From: JAHDDW01 sp964648795
Lineage (GTDB): Bacteria > Actinomycetota > Acidimicrobiia > Acidimicrobiales > SZUA-35
Assembly: GCA_964648795.1 (NCBI GenBank)
Contig: CAZYMB010000002.1
Location: 138,038 to 202,037 of the forward strand
Direction: 5' to 3'
DNA length: 64,000 nt
Shown: positions 18,385 to 26,970 of the stretch, piece after piece
Numbering within the stretch: position 1 is the first letter of the stretch
Layout of the letters: each line of letters begins with the position of its first letter
The notes under the pieces: model-generated
Seen by the model: only the letters and a program-made list of their open reading frames with translations
Told to the model about the DNA's origin: nothing
Databases searched by the model: none
Position numbers and translations under genes: made by a program

Positions 18385-19285
18385 AGGACTATCCGACCTA
18401 TTAAATCTTTCTGGCGACAACCGCTCCCCCGCTGTCGGCGCTACGTCAGAGAGCGCTGCGGTTAGCTCTTCAAAGCGCGAGCTTATCGAAGTAGATCCGA
18501 AGTTAGTTTCTCCCAACGAATACCAGCCGCGCAAGGAATTCGACTCTGAGGAGCTAGTTGGTTTGGCGGCGTCGATTGCAGAGATTGGGGTTCTCCAGCC
18601 GATACTGATCCGTCCAAATCCAGATGGTTCAACCTATGAGCTTATTGCAGGCGAACGACGTTGGAGAGCTGCTCAAATAGCTGAATTAGAGGCTATTCCA
18701 GCCGTTGTTGGAGACTTCACTGATAGAGATTCCTTGGAGCAGGCAATCGTTGAGAACCTTCACCGACAAGATCTAAACCCAATTGAAGAAGCCTTAGCCT
18801 ATGACCGCCTAGCTACCGAATTCAGTTTGGGGAACTCCCAGATTGCTGAGCGGGTTGGTAAGTCACGACCTGCTGTTGTTAATACCAGAAGACTACTCAA
18901 ACTGCCAGATGCAGTTATTAGCCAAGTCCAGGACGGAAGAATCTCAGCCGGTCATGCAAGGACTCTGCTAGCTCTTGAAGATTTATCTTTGGTCACAGAA
19001 CTTGCCGAAAGAGTTGAGCGTGAGGGGCTTAGTGTAAGAGCAGTTGAAGATATTGTTCGCAACGCCAACTCCCCTGAGCTGCCACCCACGCAAAGCAATA
19101 ATGGTCCTGCCAGCTTCGCTCACTTAGAAGTCGCCTCGTTATTGGAGGATCATCTATCAACCAGATGTAATGTGTCGGCCAGTCGAGGAAATGGCAAGAT
19201 AACGATCGAATTCGCTGATTTAGACGATCTAAGCCGCATATTTGAACTAATCATACCTAATCAAACTGGAAATCTACCGGATTAG
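18377..19285 (+). CDS. parB: Chromosome partitioning protein ParB (Spo0J)
   Basis: The product of about 302 residues is a CTP-dependent clamp that loads at parS. The start is inferred as CTG at 18377, giving the typical N-terminus SKGLSDLLNLSG. The first in-frame ATG, GTG or TTG, at 18563, would cut away the conserved NEYQPRKEF segment. The CTP-binding motif GERRWRA is at about 95. The parS-binding helix-turn-helix (NSQIAERVGKSRPAVVN) follows at about 155-170, and a C-terminal dimer domain ends the protein. It overlaps parA by 8 bases. A parS-like site lies 237 bases downstream. Confidence 0.9.
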   Translation: MSKGLSDLLNLSGDNRSPAVGATSESAAVSSSKRELIEVDPKLVSPNEYQPRKEFDSEELVGLAASIAEIGVLQPILIRPNPDGSTYELIAGERRWRAAQIAELEAIPAVVGDFTDRDSLEQAIVENLHRQDLNPIEEALAYDRLATEFSLGNSQIAERVGKSRPAVVNTRRLLKLPDAVISQVQDGRISAGHARTLLALEDLSLVTELAERVEREGLSVRAVEDIVRNANSPELPPTQSNNGPASFAHLEVASLLEDHLSTRCNVSASRGNGKITIEFADLDDLSRIFELIIPNQTGNLPD

Positions 19286-19714
19286 GCAGTGTTCATGCCC
19301 ATCGAGTAGGTGCTAGCGCAAGAAACATACTGCTTTATCGTTGATCAGTATGTCTTGTACCTCGTTGGTCAACTCTCTAACGGTTCGCAAGTTTGCGTAG
19401 CTTAGCGGCGCCCTGGCCAACGGTGGTAATTGCATAAACGTGATTACAGGGATGGAACTACACTGTTGTAGCCAAACTGGGGGCGGGAATAGCCGGTGAA
19501 ATGAATGGCTAGAAGTATTTATGTTTCACGTGGATCATAGTAGCCAAGATTGGCAGCCGAAATGGGCTATGGCTTTTGCTAAGAACTTGGGCTCTTGGTA
19601 GAACTAGCGAACAATAGGTGTAAGCCCGTGCATCTTACGATGATCCCACATGGCAAAGGGAAGTTCCCCTATGATTAGTGCCAACTGCAGTATATCCATG
19701 TTAGTTAAGGGGAA
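19286..19714. other. 429-base intergenic region with parS
   Basis: No convincing ORF or known RNA is visible. It holds a hairpin after parB (ACATACTG 19325-19332 / CAGTATGT 19346-19353, 13-base loop) and the parS-like site at 19522-19537. The promoter of the second parA-like operon must also lie here. Base composition is like the rest of the window. Confidence 0.5.
19522..19537. other. parS centromere-like site
   Basis: TGTTTCACGTGGATCA matches the widely conserved 16-base parS palindrome TGTTTCACGTGAAACA at 14 of 16 positions, including the central CACGTG. It lies 237 bases after parB and about 5.5 kb from dnaA, where parS sites cluster in Actinobacteria. It is outside any coding region. 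Confidence 0.8.
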
Positions 19715-20596
19715 ATGTTGGTAGATATAGAGACGATAGACAACTCAGTTGTCGTAGGAATTGGTAAAGGCGGAAGTTGCAAGACGACTCTCGCCACCCA
19801 ACTTTCAGGCATCTGGTCAAGTGAGGGTAAACGCATCCTTTTGGCTGACCTTGACATGCAAGCCTCGGCTACGAAGGTAGTTGGTCTTGATCCAAGTCAG
19901 CACGGAGACGGGCGTCACCTAATGGACTCTATTCTTTACGGAGATGAGTTGAAGACTGTTCGGGCCAGAGACAACTTAGATATTTGTGTAGCCGGACGCC
20001 ATACTAAGGCACTAAGTAATCACCTTGTCACTGCAGATACTGCAGCCGCCGACTTTGCACTGCCTTTCCAGAAAGCAGCAGCATCAGGCGACTATGACCG
20101 CATCGTATTTGACCTACCGCCATCTGGCTCTTCACGCCTAGCCGATATGGCAATGCAATCTGGTAAGTACCTGTTGGTGCCGACCTCTAGTGGGGTAGAC
20201 AATCTTGAGGGGCTTAGAGTCTTAGCGGCCGAGCTAGAAGAGCTACGTTCAAACATTGTGTTACTCGGAGTGGTTCTAATGAAAATAGGAGCCGGAGCGC
20301 CTAGGAAACGAGCAGAAACTAGAGATCAGGTTGGCGAAATATTAGCTGGTGTAGCTGATCCATTTGAAACAATAATCAGAGATGCAGGTGCCGCTTACGA
20401 CGACAGCCGTCGTGCAAGTTTGTTCCTACACGAGTACGCAGAATGGGCGACCACAGTTTCGGTTGCAAACCAGATCAAGTCTAAGATTCGGATACCGCAG
20501 AACTTAGAGAGCTTGGCTCAGGAATTTTATGAGTTGGCAGATGAGGTTGATGATCGTATAGCAACGGCTGACAAAATTTTGGCAGGGGAGAGCTAA
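19715..20596 (+). CDS. Second ParA/MinD-like ATPase with altered Walker A
   Basis: The 293-residue product has a ParA-like fold: deviant Walker A KGGSCKTT (Lys18-Thr25), LLADLDMQASATK after it, and a Walker B region RIVFDLPPSG. The final glycine of the loop, before the catalytic lysine, is replaced by cysteine (Cys22). The signature lysine is kept. The C-terminal half (SRRASLFLHEYAEW) recalls plasmid and ICE ParA proteins. The start may be ATG at 19715 or TTG at 19718; AAGGGG is better spaced for TTG. The stop overlaps the next start (TAATG), so it pairs with the ribbon-helix-helix protein. Confidence 0.75.
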   Translation: MLVDIETIDNSVVVGIGKGGSCKTTLATQLSGIWSSEGKRILLADLDMQASATKVVGLDPSQHGDGRHLMDSILYGDELKTVRARDNLDICVAGRHTKALSNHLVTADTAAADFALPFQKAAASGDYDRIVFDLPPSGSSRLADMAMQSGKYLLVPTSSGVDNLEGLRVLAAELEELRSNIVLLGVVLMKIGAGAPRKRAETRDQVGEILAGVADPFETIIRDAGAAYDDSRRASLFLHEYAEWATTVSVANQIKSKIRIPQNLESLAQEFYELADEVDDRIATADKILAGES

Positions 20597-21300
20597 TGGT
20601 AGAGAAAAACTTATCAGCAGCTAGGGGCCTCAATTCAATCGCTGATCCGTCTTCGTTTCGTGGATCATCGGGCAGGCGAGGTAGGAAAGTCAGTGAGGCA
20701 GTAGTAGCTGATGTCTCAGAAGAGCTACAAGAAGATTCAAGCACTCACAAATCGGCAGAGACCGACGATTCGAAGAGGTTCTTCGGGCTTGGAGCGACCG
20801 CTACTACTCAAGCATCTGTTGTAGAGAACAAATCTGCACAAACAAAGGTGGCAGAAGCTAAAGCCATCACTCAGGATGCAGTTGCTAGGGGAGATTCTGT
20901 AATTGATCTTAGGACTGGCGATGAAAATGTCACTAAGCCAGCGCCTAAAGTCGTAGCTGGGCCAGCTCGTCAGACTAAGCCTCTAGTTAGCAGCGATGAT
21001 GAATCAACCAGAGTGCAAAAGGAAATGTCAATACCTCTGCCTGTACACGAAGCAGTCGAGGCAACAGGGTATAACGTCACTGACTTATTGAGGCGAGCGT
21101 ATAGAAACCATGCAGAGGCAGTCAGAGCAGGCGAGTACCTTAGGGGGATGCATCGGGGTAGAAAACGGATTCGCCTTTCAATGGCCCCAGGAGACTACGC
21201 TCGCCTAGACAAGCTGGCACGAAGTCGAGGATGGAACCGTTCAGAAACTGTAACTATCTTGCTCGAAGCCGAACTCAACAGCGGCGAATATAAAAACTAA
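20596..21300 (+). CDS. Ribbon-helix-helix DNA-binding partner of the second ParA
   Basis: The 234-residue product has a disordered, charged N-terminal part (about 1-135). A C-terminal DNA-binding part follows. The final segment RIRLSMAPGDYARLDKLARS, then WNRSETVTILLEAEL, fits a ribbon-helix-helix (CopG/ParG type). A similar but weaker unit precedes it (MSIPLPVHEAVEATGYNVTD), so two tandem units may be present. It overlaps the ParA-like gene by one base. By analogy with plasmid systems it would be the centromere-binding partner; the target DNA is unknown. Confidence 0.6.
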   Translation: MVEKNLSAARGLNSIADPSSFRGSSGRRGRKVSEAVVADVSEELQEDSSTHKSAETDDSKRFFGLGATATTQASVVENKSAQTKVAEAKAITQDAVARGDSVIDLRTGDENVTKPAPKVVAGPARQTKPLVSSDDESTRVQKEMSIPLPVHEAVEATGYNVTDLLRRAYRNHAEAVRAGEYLRGMHRGRKRIRLSMAPGDYARLDKLARSRGWNRSETVTILLEAELNSGEYKN

Positions 21301-21329
21301 GCCCTGGGATCGCTCAGCGAACCCAGGGC
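21301..21329. terminator. Bidirectional terminator hairpin
   Basis: GCCCTGGG (21301-21308) and CCCAGGGC (21322-21329) form a perfect 8-bp stem with a 13-base loop between the convergent ParA-RHH operon and trxA. There is no strong T-run, so efficiency is uncertain. Confidence 0.65.
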
Positions 21330-21356
21330 CAAATTCCAAACATATGTAGCTAGAAC

Positions 21357-21680
21357 TTATGCGAGTTCTAGATCTTTTAGAAGATCGTCTTTACCCTTAG
21401 CGCCAACGATGGTCTTAGTAACTTCTCCACCAGAGAAGACAAGCATTGTTGGGATAGAGCGAACACTGTAACGCATAGCGATCTCTTGGTTCTCGTCAAC
21501 ATTTAGTTTTGCAATTTGAATCTTGTCTGTGTTCTCGTTAGCAATCTCTTCTAGAACTGGAGCAACTGCGCGACATGGTCCACACCACTCAGCCCAAAAG
21601 TCAACAAGAATAGGCAATTCAGAACTGCTTATTGCTTCATCGAAATCACTCGATGTTAATTCTTTTACATTTTCAGCCAT
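21357..21680 (-). CDS. trxA: Thioredoxin
   Basis: The 107-residue thioredoxin has the active site FWAEWCGPC (Cys33 and Cys36), cis-Pro region RSIPTMLVF and a C-terminal helix. It reduces protein disulfides in the cytosol and is recycled by the TrxB encoded next to it in the same direction. The ATG is preceded by AGGAGG-like sequence. Length is typical. Confidence 0.96.
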   Translation of the reverse strand: MAENVKELTSSDFDEAISSSELPILVDFWAEWCGPCRAVAPVLEEIANENTDKIQIAKLNVDENQEIAMRYSVRSIPTMLVFSGGEVTKTIVGAKGKDDLLKDLELA

Positions 21681-21758
21681 TGGGTCCTCCTAAGACTGTG
21701 CGGCAATCTAATAACAGGATAAGCCCGCGTTTTATTCAATCCTGGAAAAAATAGGCAT

Positions 21759-22724
21759 TTAGTGCACGTTAGCTTCTAGCCAGCGTTCTGCATCAATCGC
21801 TGCCTTGCATCCGGAACCAGCAGCACTAATTGCCTGACGATAGGTCTTGTCTTGCACGTCGCCACACGCAAAAACGCCATCAACATTTGTGTAAGTGCTT
21901 GGAGACTTCGTAGCAATATAGCCTTCTTCGTCCAAGTCGATCTGGCCATCGAACATTCCAGTATTTGGTTTGTGTCCAATTGCGACGAACATTCCGGTGA
22001 CAGCCAGTGTCGAAGTCTCTTCGGTCTCTCGGTTCTTGACTTCGATCGACTCGAGAGCCTCAGCTCCATTCAAACCAACGACCTCTGAGTTCCACATGAA
22101 CTCGATCTTAGGATTAGCAAATGCTCGATCCTGCATGATTTGGCTTGCTCGCAGTTCGTCACGCCTGTGAATAATGGTGACCTTGTCGGCAAACTTAGTC
22201 AAGAAGTTGGCTTCTTCCATTGCGGAATCGCCTCCACCTATCACAGCTATTTCTTGGCCACCGAAGAAGAAACCATCGCAGGTAGCGCAGGTAGATACAC
22301 CTTTACCAATTAGCTCAGTTTCTCGCTCTAGGCCTAACATTATGGCCTTTGCGCCGGTCGAAATAATAACTGCTTGAGCTAAGTAGGTGGGCTCGGCCGC
22401 TTCTGGGTCACCGACCCAAACTTTGTGTGGACGGCTGGTGAAGTCAACTTTAGATGCCTTCACTGTTTCGATTTTAGTGCCGAAGCGCTCAGCCTGTTTG
22501 CGGAGTGAGCTCATCAAATCTGGGCCCATTATCCCTTCTGGGAAACCAGGGAAATTTTCGACGTCGGTTGTGAGCATGAGCTGGCCACCTGGCTGGTCGC
22601 CAGTAGAGGAAGGCTCACCTTCTAGTAGTAGCGGCTCAAGACTTGCGCGGGCTGCATAGATCGAGGCGGTTAGACCGGCCGGTCCGCTTCCGATAATGAG
22701 AATGTCAGTTGATTGGGGTGCCAT
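21759..22724 (-). CDS. trxB: Thioredoxin reductase
   Basis: The 321-residue flavoprotein transfers electrons from NADPH via FAD to thioredoxin. It has the FAD motif GSGPAGLTASIYAAR, the redox centre CATCDG (Cys146 and Cys149), the NADPH motif GGGDSAMEEA and the C-terminal FAD contact FACGDVQDKTYRQAI. It is directly downstream of the small membrane protein gene and upstream of trxA, the usual actinobacterial order near the origin. Confidence 0.96.
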   Translation of the reverse strand: MAPQSTDILIIGSGPAGLTASIYAARASLEPLLLEGEPSSTGDQPGGQLMLTTDVENFPGFPEGIMGPDLMSSLRKQAERFGTKIETVKASKVDFTSRPHKVWVGDPEAAEPTYLAQAVIISTGAKAIMLGLERETELIGKGVSTCATCDGFFFGGQEIAVIGGGDSAMEEANFLTKFADKVTIIHRRDELRASQIMQDRAFANPKIEFMWNSEVVGLNGAEALESIEVKNRETEETSTLAVTGMFVAIGHKPNTGMFDGQIDLDEEGYIATKSPSTYTNVDGVFACGDVQDKTYRQAISAAGSGCKAAIDAERWLEANVH

Positions 22725-23063
22725 TTAGGGCTCCTTTGGTTCTTTCGCTTTCCAAAGGAATGTCCCTAGCAGTGTCATGAGCCCACCAATAATGAGGTAT
22801 GCAAGCCAAGGTTCGCCTTCGTCAACGAAGCCAAGTTCATTGGTAGCCAATATGACTACTCGTAGCAGAACAATAAAACCGACTATCGCAACGATTATTC
22901 CGATCAGGGCAGCGGCGACAAGATAGACAGCGTAGCGAGATGCAACCAGGGCAGGCCCCGTGGTCTTGGCGCGAGCAGTGTCAACATAGCCAACGAGCAT
23001 GTTCGATGCTTTGGCAGGCCAATCGAGATCGGAGGACTCTGAAGTTTCTATTGGGTCGGTCAT
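22725..23063 (-). CDS. Small two-helix membrane protein
   Basis: The 112-residue product has a soluble N-terminus (about 1-40) and two hydrophobic helices (about 47-73 and 88-105) ending in a basic and acidic tail (KAKEPKEP). It is adjacent to trxB, with the trxB start immediately after its stop, so cotranscription is likely. It resembles small actinobacterial membrane proteins annotated as holin-like or DUF1469-like, but no diagnostic motif is visible. Function unknown. Confidence 0.7.
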   Translation of the reverse strand: MTDPIETSESSDLDWPAKASNMLVGYVDTARAKTTGPALVASRYAVYLVAAALIGIIVAIVGFIVLLRVVILATNELGFVDEGEPWLAYLIIGGLMTLLGTFLWKAKEPKEP

Positions 23064-23114
23064 GGTAACGCTGAAAATCCTATCAAGGATCTATCGACAG
23101 CTTTTGAAATGTCG

Positions 23115-24497
23115 TTAGTTTAATATGACTTGACTAAGCTCTGCTGCACTATTTTCTGGGGCCCTGAACTCTATTAGGGCGAATTTTGCGTCTACGCTGT
23201 CGGACAACTCAATGGTCGTTGAGTTATCAAACATCAACTCGACAATTGGTTCGTTCAGTCGGTCGTCGATGCCGAACAACTCCAGACTTACAACCCAGTC
23301 TTGCCCAGTCGCATTGATGGCGACTTGTGATATTTCCGATTGTCGGTTTAGTTCGAGCAAGATCGATTGGCCTGACTGAGTAGAAGGAAGACCAATGTTG
23401 GTGGGAGCTCGGGAGAGTTCTTGACGACTTAAGATGTCATTGTCAGCATCCAAAATCGAAACTGCAGCTAGAGTAATCGGCCGGTCGTCCCCATTGCTGT
23501 TGCCGAAGCCAGTAATCGAGATGACAAGCAGCCATATTGCCAGGATAAGAGACCCGACGAAAACCAAGCAGCCAATGACGCCATAGCGCCAGCTGATGTG
23601 GTGGTTGGTGAACTCTTCATCATCTTCCATAAAACCCTGCAGCGATGGTCTGGGCACGTAGGTGCCGGCAGATGTTTTGCGTGCGGCTTCTATGAATTCC
23701 TTGGCACTCTTGTAGCGAGCGTTCGGATTGGTAGCCAGAGCTTTTTTAAAGAAATGGTCGTAACCAAGGTCTAGATCTGGTCGGAGTTCGCTTGGGGGAG
23801 TAGGAACAGTTTGTAGTCGAGCAAGAGCCATTTCAGTATCGGTTCCACCGTTAAATGGAGTCTCGCCAGTTAGCGCTTCGTAAAGGACGATGGCCAGTGA
23901 ATAAAGGTCGCTACTTGCATCAACGGTCCCGCCATTAATTTGTTCCGGTGCAACATACTTGGCAGTACCCAGCAAACTGCCGGTTTCCGTTAGATCAAGG
24001 TCACCTGTAGCTTTCGCTATCCCAAAGTCAGTGATAACGCTAGGCCCGCTTTTCTGGAGCATTATGTTTGCAGGCTTGATGTCTCGGTGAATTATGCCGC
24101 TGTCGTGAGCAACGTTAAGAGCGGCTGCGATTTCAACTCCGATGTCCATAACTTTCTTAGGGAACAAAGGCCCGTCGGAATCCATGACCTCACGCAGATC
24201 CCGGCCTTCGATGTATTCCATAACGATGGCGTTAACTGGGTCTTCGATTGTTTCGATAATGTTTACGATTGATTTGTGTTCTAGCTGCTTAGCTCTAAGC
24301 GCTTCACGCTTGAATCGTGAGCGAAAGCCCTCGTCTGTGGCCAGGTGCTGGTGGAGTAATTTTATTGCAACGCTTTGATTGGTGGTTAAGTCGTTGGCTA
24401 TCCAGACTTGTGCCATCCCACCGGTGGCAATTCGCTGAATCAGCTCATAGCGGGTGGCTAGGACGAGTCCCTGTTCGATTGTCAATGTCTCGGCCAT
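23115..24497 (-). CDS. Membrane serine/threonine protein kinase (PknB family)
   Basis: The 460-residue product has a complete N-terminal Hanks-type kinase domain (about 15-280): glycine-loop ATGGMAQVW, catalytic Lys46, HRDIKPAN (137-144), DFG (157-159) and GTAKYVAPEQ. One membrane helix lies at about 305-330. The extracellular C-terminal domain (about 335-460) is beta-rich and looks discoidin-like. In many Actinobacteria this slot holds MurJ fused to a pseudokinase with a similar end domain. Here no MurJ domain is present and all catalytic residues are kept. It overlaps the DUF6049 gene by 53 bases. Confidence 0.9.
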   Translation of the reverse strand: MAETLTIEQGLVLATRYELIQRIATGGMAQVWIANDLTTNQSVAIKLLHQHLATDEGFRSRFKREALRAKQLEHKSIVNIIETIEDPVNAIVMEYIEGRDLREVMDSDGPLFPKKVMDIGVEIAAALNVAHDSGIIHRDIKPANIMLQKSGPSVITDFGIAKATGDLDLTETGSLLGTAKYVAPEQINGGTVDASSDLYSLAIVLYEALTGETPFNGGTDTEMALARLQTVPTPPSELRPDLDLGYDHFFKKALATNPNARYKSAKEFIEAARKTSAGTYVPRPSLQGFMEDDEEFTNHHISWRYGVIGCLVFVGSLILAIWLLVISITGFGNSNGDDRPITLAAVSILDADNDILSRQELSRAPTNIGLPSTQSGQSILLELNRQSEISQVAINATGQDWVVSLELFGIDDRLNEPIVELMFDNSTTIELSDSVDAKFALIEFRAPENSAAELSQVILN

Positions 24498-26238
24498 CTA
24501 TTTTGCCCCCGCCTAGGTCTATTCCATTATAAGGCGGCTCTTCGTCTTCTAAACTCACAATTCTCGGCTCCGCTATAGAGGAGGAATCGCTGTTTCGGCG
24601 AACTGTCCAACCCCACCAGGCCAGCAAAGAAGCTAGTGCCAGAGCGGAGAGACCGACACCCATGCCTGGAAAAGCCGTGGATCTGACGGGGAGGCTCTCG
24701 CTAGATACGGTGACCCTTGAATCTAGGGTTGTTAGTGAGATGTCTAGATCTGTGCTGCCCAGAGAGCGAAATTCCACCCTTATGTTTTCCAGATTTGTGC
24801 CCGGTTCAACCGTAATTTGCCTGGATGACTCTGCGATTGTTGCCTTTTCACTGTCAGCGTTTAAAGTCAGTTGCCTGGTTGTGTCGCTATTGTTTACGAT
24901 CGTGACGGGTAGCTCTGCTTCGGTCGACGCCACATTTATCTGTTGGCCTGAGAGGATTTCGACCTGCGCCAAGTCGGTAGTTATCTCGGCGGTGAGGCTT
25001 GCTAGTTCAGGTTCTGCAATGTCTTCATCTAGAAGTTCTATTAGCTGTCTCTGGTAGCCCAACCCAGTTGCGATTGTGTCGTCGCCCTGAGAAGCAAAGC
25101 TGCGAGCAAGTTGAAATGCCATTGCTAGCTCTGTGCTGTTGCTGTAGCTAGTGATTTGGTTGCTGGTCGGAAGGTCTCGCGTGGACAGTATTTCATTATT
25201 AGCAAGACTGGTTCCTGCGAAGTCTTCGAGAAGAGCTTCGGCAGCCCCAAGGTCAACTTGGGCTCTAAGATCTAGGGGGACCACAGGTGCAAGGGTTGCT
25301 AACTTTACAGCAGCTTCAGATACCGCAGAACTAGGCAACTGAATAATCGGCTCTGCAGAAACGATTGGATGGACCTGCGTATCGAGTACGTCATTTGGTC
25401 GGTACGCCTCGCTGACCGAACTGTCGGTTAGAACAAATTGGTTTATGCCTGAATCGGAAAATGCTTGGTAGGTCTGCAGGTCTGGTTCTTGCTCTATCAG
25501 TGTGAAAGAAGGCAGTACCGCTATGCCAATCTCTGATAGTTGTTCGTTACCATTTTCGACAAGAACAATAAGTTCATCTAAGAGTTCTGATGCGTTGACC
25601 TGGGAGATATCTGCATTGGTCGAGGCATAGCTGAAAGCAGTCGAGTTCTCTAAAGCGCTAACCGCCCTGGAACGAAGATCAGCATTTTCTAGAAGTAGTT
25701 CTATCGCAGCGATATCAAGCGCTACTAAGGCACCCCCATTGGTGCGCTCAAGTAGATCGAAAGTCATGGCAAGTCCTTCGCTATCTGTAATCAGAGCGAG
25801 GGTAGGGTCCGGGGTGGCATCGTTTGTCGTTACGTTCAGAACGGTCTCGGTTGCGGCGATAGTGGTTTCTGAATTTGTGAGCTCTATGCCAATGATGTAC
25901 GTTCCAGGTCCGGGGATCAGAGTGCTGTCAGTTTCGGATGAACTAAGGGATCGAATATCAAGTTGCCAATCGGTTTGATTCGATTCCACTTCGACCGGAA
26001 TTTCATCGAAGCGATGTATCGGGATGCGGCTTCCGTCTTCGATGGCGAAGACTGTGATGTTTGCGCTAACTGCTTCCTCTGTGGCATCGGTAGCGAACGT
26101 GAGATTCCAGGTTCCATCATTTGGCACATGCCAATCTTGTGAGAGCACTTCGATTGAGGAACGCTGCTGGGCGGCAGCGGTTCCAGGTATTGAAATTATG
26201 AGGCCAAAAAGTAGCAGTGCTACTAACTTCTTTGCCAT
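24445..26238 (-). CDS. Secreted DUF6049-like protein with C-terminal anchor
   Basis: The 597-residue product has a signal peptide (about 1-23, ending AAAQQ), a long beta-rich extracellular region and one C-terminal membrane helix (about 535-555) with a short cytosolic tail. Position (between a kinase gene and an acetyltransferase/pcnA) and layout match the actinobacterial DUF6049 family, such as M. tuberculosis Rv3909. Function is not established; a role in envelope assembly is suggested by its conserved link with the MurJ/kinase locus. Confidence 0.75.
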   Translation of the reverse strand: MAKKLVALLLFGLIISIPGTAAAQQRSSIEVLSQDWHVPNDGTWNLTFATDATEEAVSANITVFAIEDGSRIPIHRFDEIPVEVESNQTDWQLDIRSLSSSETDSTLIPGPGTYIIGIELTNSETTIAATETVLNVTTNDATPDPTLALITDSEGLAMTFDLLERTNGGALVALDIAAIELLLENADLRSRAVSALENSTAFSYASTNADISQVNASELLDELIVLVENGNEQLSEIGIAVLPSFTLIEQEPDLQTYQAFSDSGINQFVLTDSSVSEAYRPNDVLDTQVHPIVSAEPIIQLPSSAVSEAAVKLATLAPVVPLDLRAQVDLGAAEALLEDFAGTSLANNEILSTRDLPTSNQITSYSNSTELAMAFQLARSFASQGDDTIATGLGYQRQLIELLDEDIAEPELASLTAEITTDLAQVEILSGQQINVASTEAELPVTIVNNSDTTRQLTLNADSEKATIAESSRQITVEPGTNLENIRVEFRSLGSTDLDISLTTLDSRVTVSSESLPVRSTAFPGMGVGLSALALASLLAWWGWTVRRNSDSSSIAEPRIVSLEDEEPPYNGIDLGGGKIDGRDIDNRTGTRPSHPL

Positions 26239-26894
26239 TTCAAAACGACCAATCCCTCTGATTCAAGTTGAAAACCCATCTTTGTGTATAGGTTCTGTGC
26301 TGCCACATTAGGCAACTGCGTATTTACCATAGCCTTGTTGCAGCCTTGATGGTAGAGCCAATGGAGAGAATCCGTAACTAAATCGCTCCCAATGGATTGT
26401 CCACGCAATGCTGGGTCAACGCCAAGACGCTGAATGTAGCCGATTTCTTGCGTTGATCCGGTCAGGCAGTAACCGGCAATGGCTCCGTCGATTTCAACGA
26501 CTCGGTTTGTGTTGTATTTGGTGGCTCGTCGGGCTCGGTTGAAGGAGCGTTTGTCGAAACGCCAGAACTGATCGAAACATAGTTGGTCTAGGTGCAACAC
26601 AGTTTCGAGGTCTCGTCGCCTAGCGTCTCGGACACGATGGTTCGAACTCAGTGTTGGTTTTTCAACAGGTTTAGAAAGCAGATGTAGTCGTTCATGAACT
26701 ACAAAACCGGCGTCTAGAAATCGCCTGGCAGTTCTCTCAGGTAGCGCAGGTGTTACGGCTTCAAGGTTCTGTTGCCTCAATTTGCGTGTGGTTAAGTCAA
26801 TCTGAGAAGCCGTTGTACTGTTTGGGTTCGTGGGTAGGACTAATCGCATTGAGCTACCTGAACGCCACTTTGTTGACCTTATTGCTACCGACAT
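26223..26894 (-). CDS. GNAT family acetyltransferase
   Basis: The 223-residue product has an N-terminal extension (about 1-85) and a GNAT domain with the acetyl-CoA site IQRLGVDPALRGQSIGSDLV. ALQNLYTKMGF-like sequence (AAQNLYTKMGFQLES) near the C-terminus is the usual GNAT end. It overlaps the DUF6049 gene by 16 bases. In M. tuberculosis a MutT gene sits at this point, so this is a local replacement. The substrate is unknown; the family resembles RimI-like N-acetyltransferases. Confidence 0.8.
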   Translation of the reverse strand: MSVAIRSTKWRSGSSMRLVLPTNPNSTTASQIDLTTRKLRQQNLEAVTPALPERTARRFLDAGFVVHERLHLLSKPVEKPTLSSNHRVRDARRRDLETVLHLDQLCFDQFWRFDKRSFNRARRATKYNTNRVVEIDGAIAGYCLTGSTQEIGYIQRLGVDPALRGQSIGSDLVTDSLHWLYHQGCNKAMVNTQLPNVAAQNLYTKMGFQLESEGLVVLKWQRS

Positions 26895-26970
26895 CTTCTA
26901 TTAGAAGCTAGCCGCTAACCGATTAGAGAGTTGCAATTGTAGGTAGAAGACTTACAGGTAGGCTTCGGGA

